Assembly: GCA_030950765.1 (NCBI GenBank)
Contig: JAUZQX010000188.1
Coordinates: forward strand, 1 to 5,191
Direction of reading: 5' to 3'
DNA length: 5,191 nucleotides
Source: Ghiorsea sp.
Lineage (GTDB): Bacteria > Pseudomonadota > Zetaproteobacteria > Mariprofundales > Mariprofundaceae
Part shown: positions 4,390 through 5,191 of the stretch, piece by piece
How the letters are laid out: each line of letters opens with the position of its first letter
Position numbering within the stretch: position 1 is the stretch's first letter
Made by a program: the position numbers and the translations under genes
The notes under the pieces: model-generated
Databases searched by the model: none
What the model saw: the letters and a program-made list of their open reading frames with translations, nothing else
Told to the model about the DNA's origin: nothing

Positions 4390-5191
4390 TGTCTAAGGAC
4401 ACCATCAAAGTACCCGTTTGGACACGCCTTCTTTTTAGCGGGCTTGCCAAAGTGCCTATGCCCATTATGCATGCCTTGGGTGATGCTTTGGGTTGGTTGT
4501 ATTATAGGCTAGATAAACGACACCGAGGCATTGCACTGCGAAATCTCGCTCGTGTATTCCCCGAAAAACCCAAAAAAGAGCGCACCAAGATTGCCAAACA
4601 AGCATTTAAACAAATGGGGCGCACTTTATTGGAAATCCCTTATGTGTTTTCTGCAGGCAGTGATGATTTGCTCAAGCATGTCGCGATTGAAGGCAAAGAT
4701 GTGCTTACGCATGTCTTGGCACAACAAAAAGGCGTGTTTTTGCTTGCCTCTCATTTTAGCAACTGGGAATTGATGGGTTTAATGCCAGCCATGTTGGGTT
4801 ATCAAACATCAATGATTTATCGCCAACTCAACCAAAAACCTTTAGATGCTTACACGCTTGCCTCGCGTTCTCGCTTTGGCACACAGCTTTATTCAAGGAA
4901 TACAGGTGTGCGCTGGTTGCTTAAAGCCCTTAAAAACAACCACTGCATTGTTTCCGCCCTAGACCAACACATGGGCGCAGGTAATGGCATTAAAGTGCCG
5001 TTTTTAGGGCATATCGCCAGCACATCTCATCTGCCAGCGCCTTTTGTTGCCAAAGGTGTGCCAATGGTTGGCATGGCACTGGTGCGGCAAAACAATGATT
5101 TTAAGTTTACCCTTAAATTTTGGGATGTGCCTTGCCCTGAATTAAGTGATAATAAAGCGCAAAATGAAGTCACGATTATGACAGCGGCATG
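4389..5191 (+). CDS. LpxL/HtrB-type lipid A acyltransferase, 5' part (cut by window edge)
   Basis: This is a predicted inner-membrane enzyme that transfers a fatty acyl chain from acyl-ACP to a lipid A precursor, a late step of endotoxin assembly. I translated 267 codons to the edge; the family is usually about 290-310 residues, so most of it is present. The N-terminal part (about 10-40) is hydrophobic and could anchor the membrane. The catalytic H-x4-D/E motif is His122-FSNW-Glu127 in ASHFSNWELMG. Downstream are YRQLNQKPLD (144-153) and SALDQHMGAGNGIKVPFLG (189-207), corresponding to the family's DQ...G...VPFFG block. Whether it is LpxL, LpxM or a phosphatidylinositol-mannoside-type relative cannot be settled by eye. 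In a Gram-negative setting a lipid A role is most likely. The ATG overlaps the TAA of the zinc-ribbon gene as TAATG, and no ribosome binding site lies within 12 nt, so it probably depends on coupled re-initiation. Confidence 0.88.
   Translation, partial: MSKDTIKVPVWTRLLFSGLAKVPMPIMHALGDALGWLYYRLDKRHRGIALRNLARVFPEKPKKERTKIAKQAFKQMGRTLLEIPYVFSAGSDDLLKHVAIEGKDVLTHVLAQQKGVFLLASHFSNWELMGLMPAMLGYQTSMIYRQLNQKPLDAYTLASRSRFGTQLYSRNTGVRWLLKALKNNHCIVSALDQHMGAGNGIKVPFLGHIASTSHLPAPFVAKGVPMVGMALVRQNNDFKFTLKFWDVPCPELSDNKAQNEVTIMTAA

Noticed and set aside
4531..4773. 80-codon plus-strand frame
   Set aside because: Out-of-frame shadow inside the acyltransferase gene, which reads open from 4389 to the edge with its catalytic motif.

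Overview
This window is ordinary chromosomal core sequence from a Gram-negative bacterium. An ExbB/ExbD inner-membrane motor pair and a lipid A-type acyltransferase imply an outer membrane with lipopolysaccharide. Base composition leans slightly to A+T. The gene families point to a proteobacterium. A zetaproteobacterial or gammaproteobacterial source is my guess from general resemblance only, not something the sequence proves.

Layout, left to right. (1) Positions 1-746, minus strand: 5' part of ftsY (signal recognition particle receptor), cut by the window edge inside the GTPase domain. (2) An 86-bp divergent spacer, then 833-1471, plus strand: a HAD-family phosphatase of the pyrimidine 5'-nucleotidase type. 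(3) 1472-1829: a 358-bp gene-free stretch between two convergent genes. It is rich in inverted repeats and in the pentamer CTTCG, and is the least explained part of the window. (4) 4064 down to 1830, minus strand: an operon exbB-exbD-lysC with a 4-bp overlap, then a 1-bp gap. lysC also carries a well-placed internal ribosome binding site and ATG at the usual position for a separate aspartokinase beta subunit. (5) A 154-bp divergent spacer with a reasonable exbB promoter. (6) 4219 to the right edge, plus strand: a small Trm112/YcaR-type zinc-ribbon protein, its stop overlapping the start of an LpxL/HtrB-type acyltransferase that runs off the window.

How the genes fit together: ExbB/ExbD, the YcaR-type protein and the acyltransferase are all envelope or lipid A neighbourhood genes. 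In many gammaproteobacteria exbB-exbD lies beside lpxK, ycaR and kdsB, and here a related set is arranged divergently. FtsY serves membrane-protein insertion. LysC supplies aspartyl phosphate for lysine, threonine, methionine and diaminopimelate, so it also feeds cell-wall synthesis. I see no clear new multigene system. The best candidates for follow-up are the structured 1472-1829 intergenic region and the internal start in lysC.
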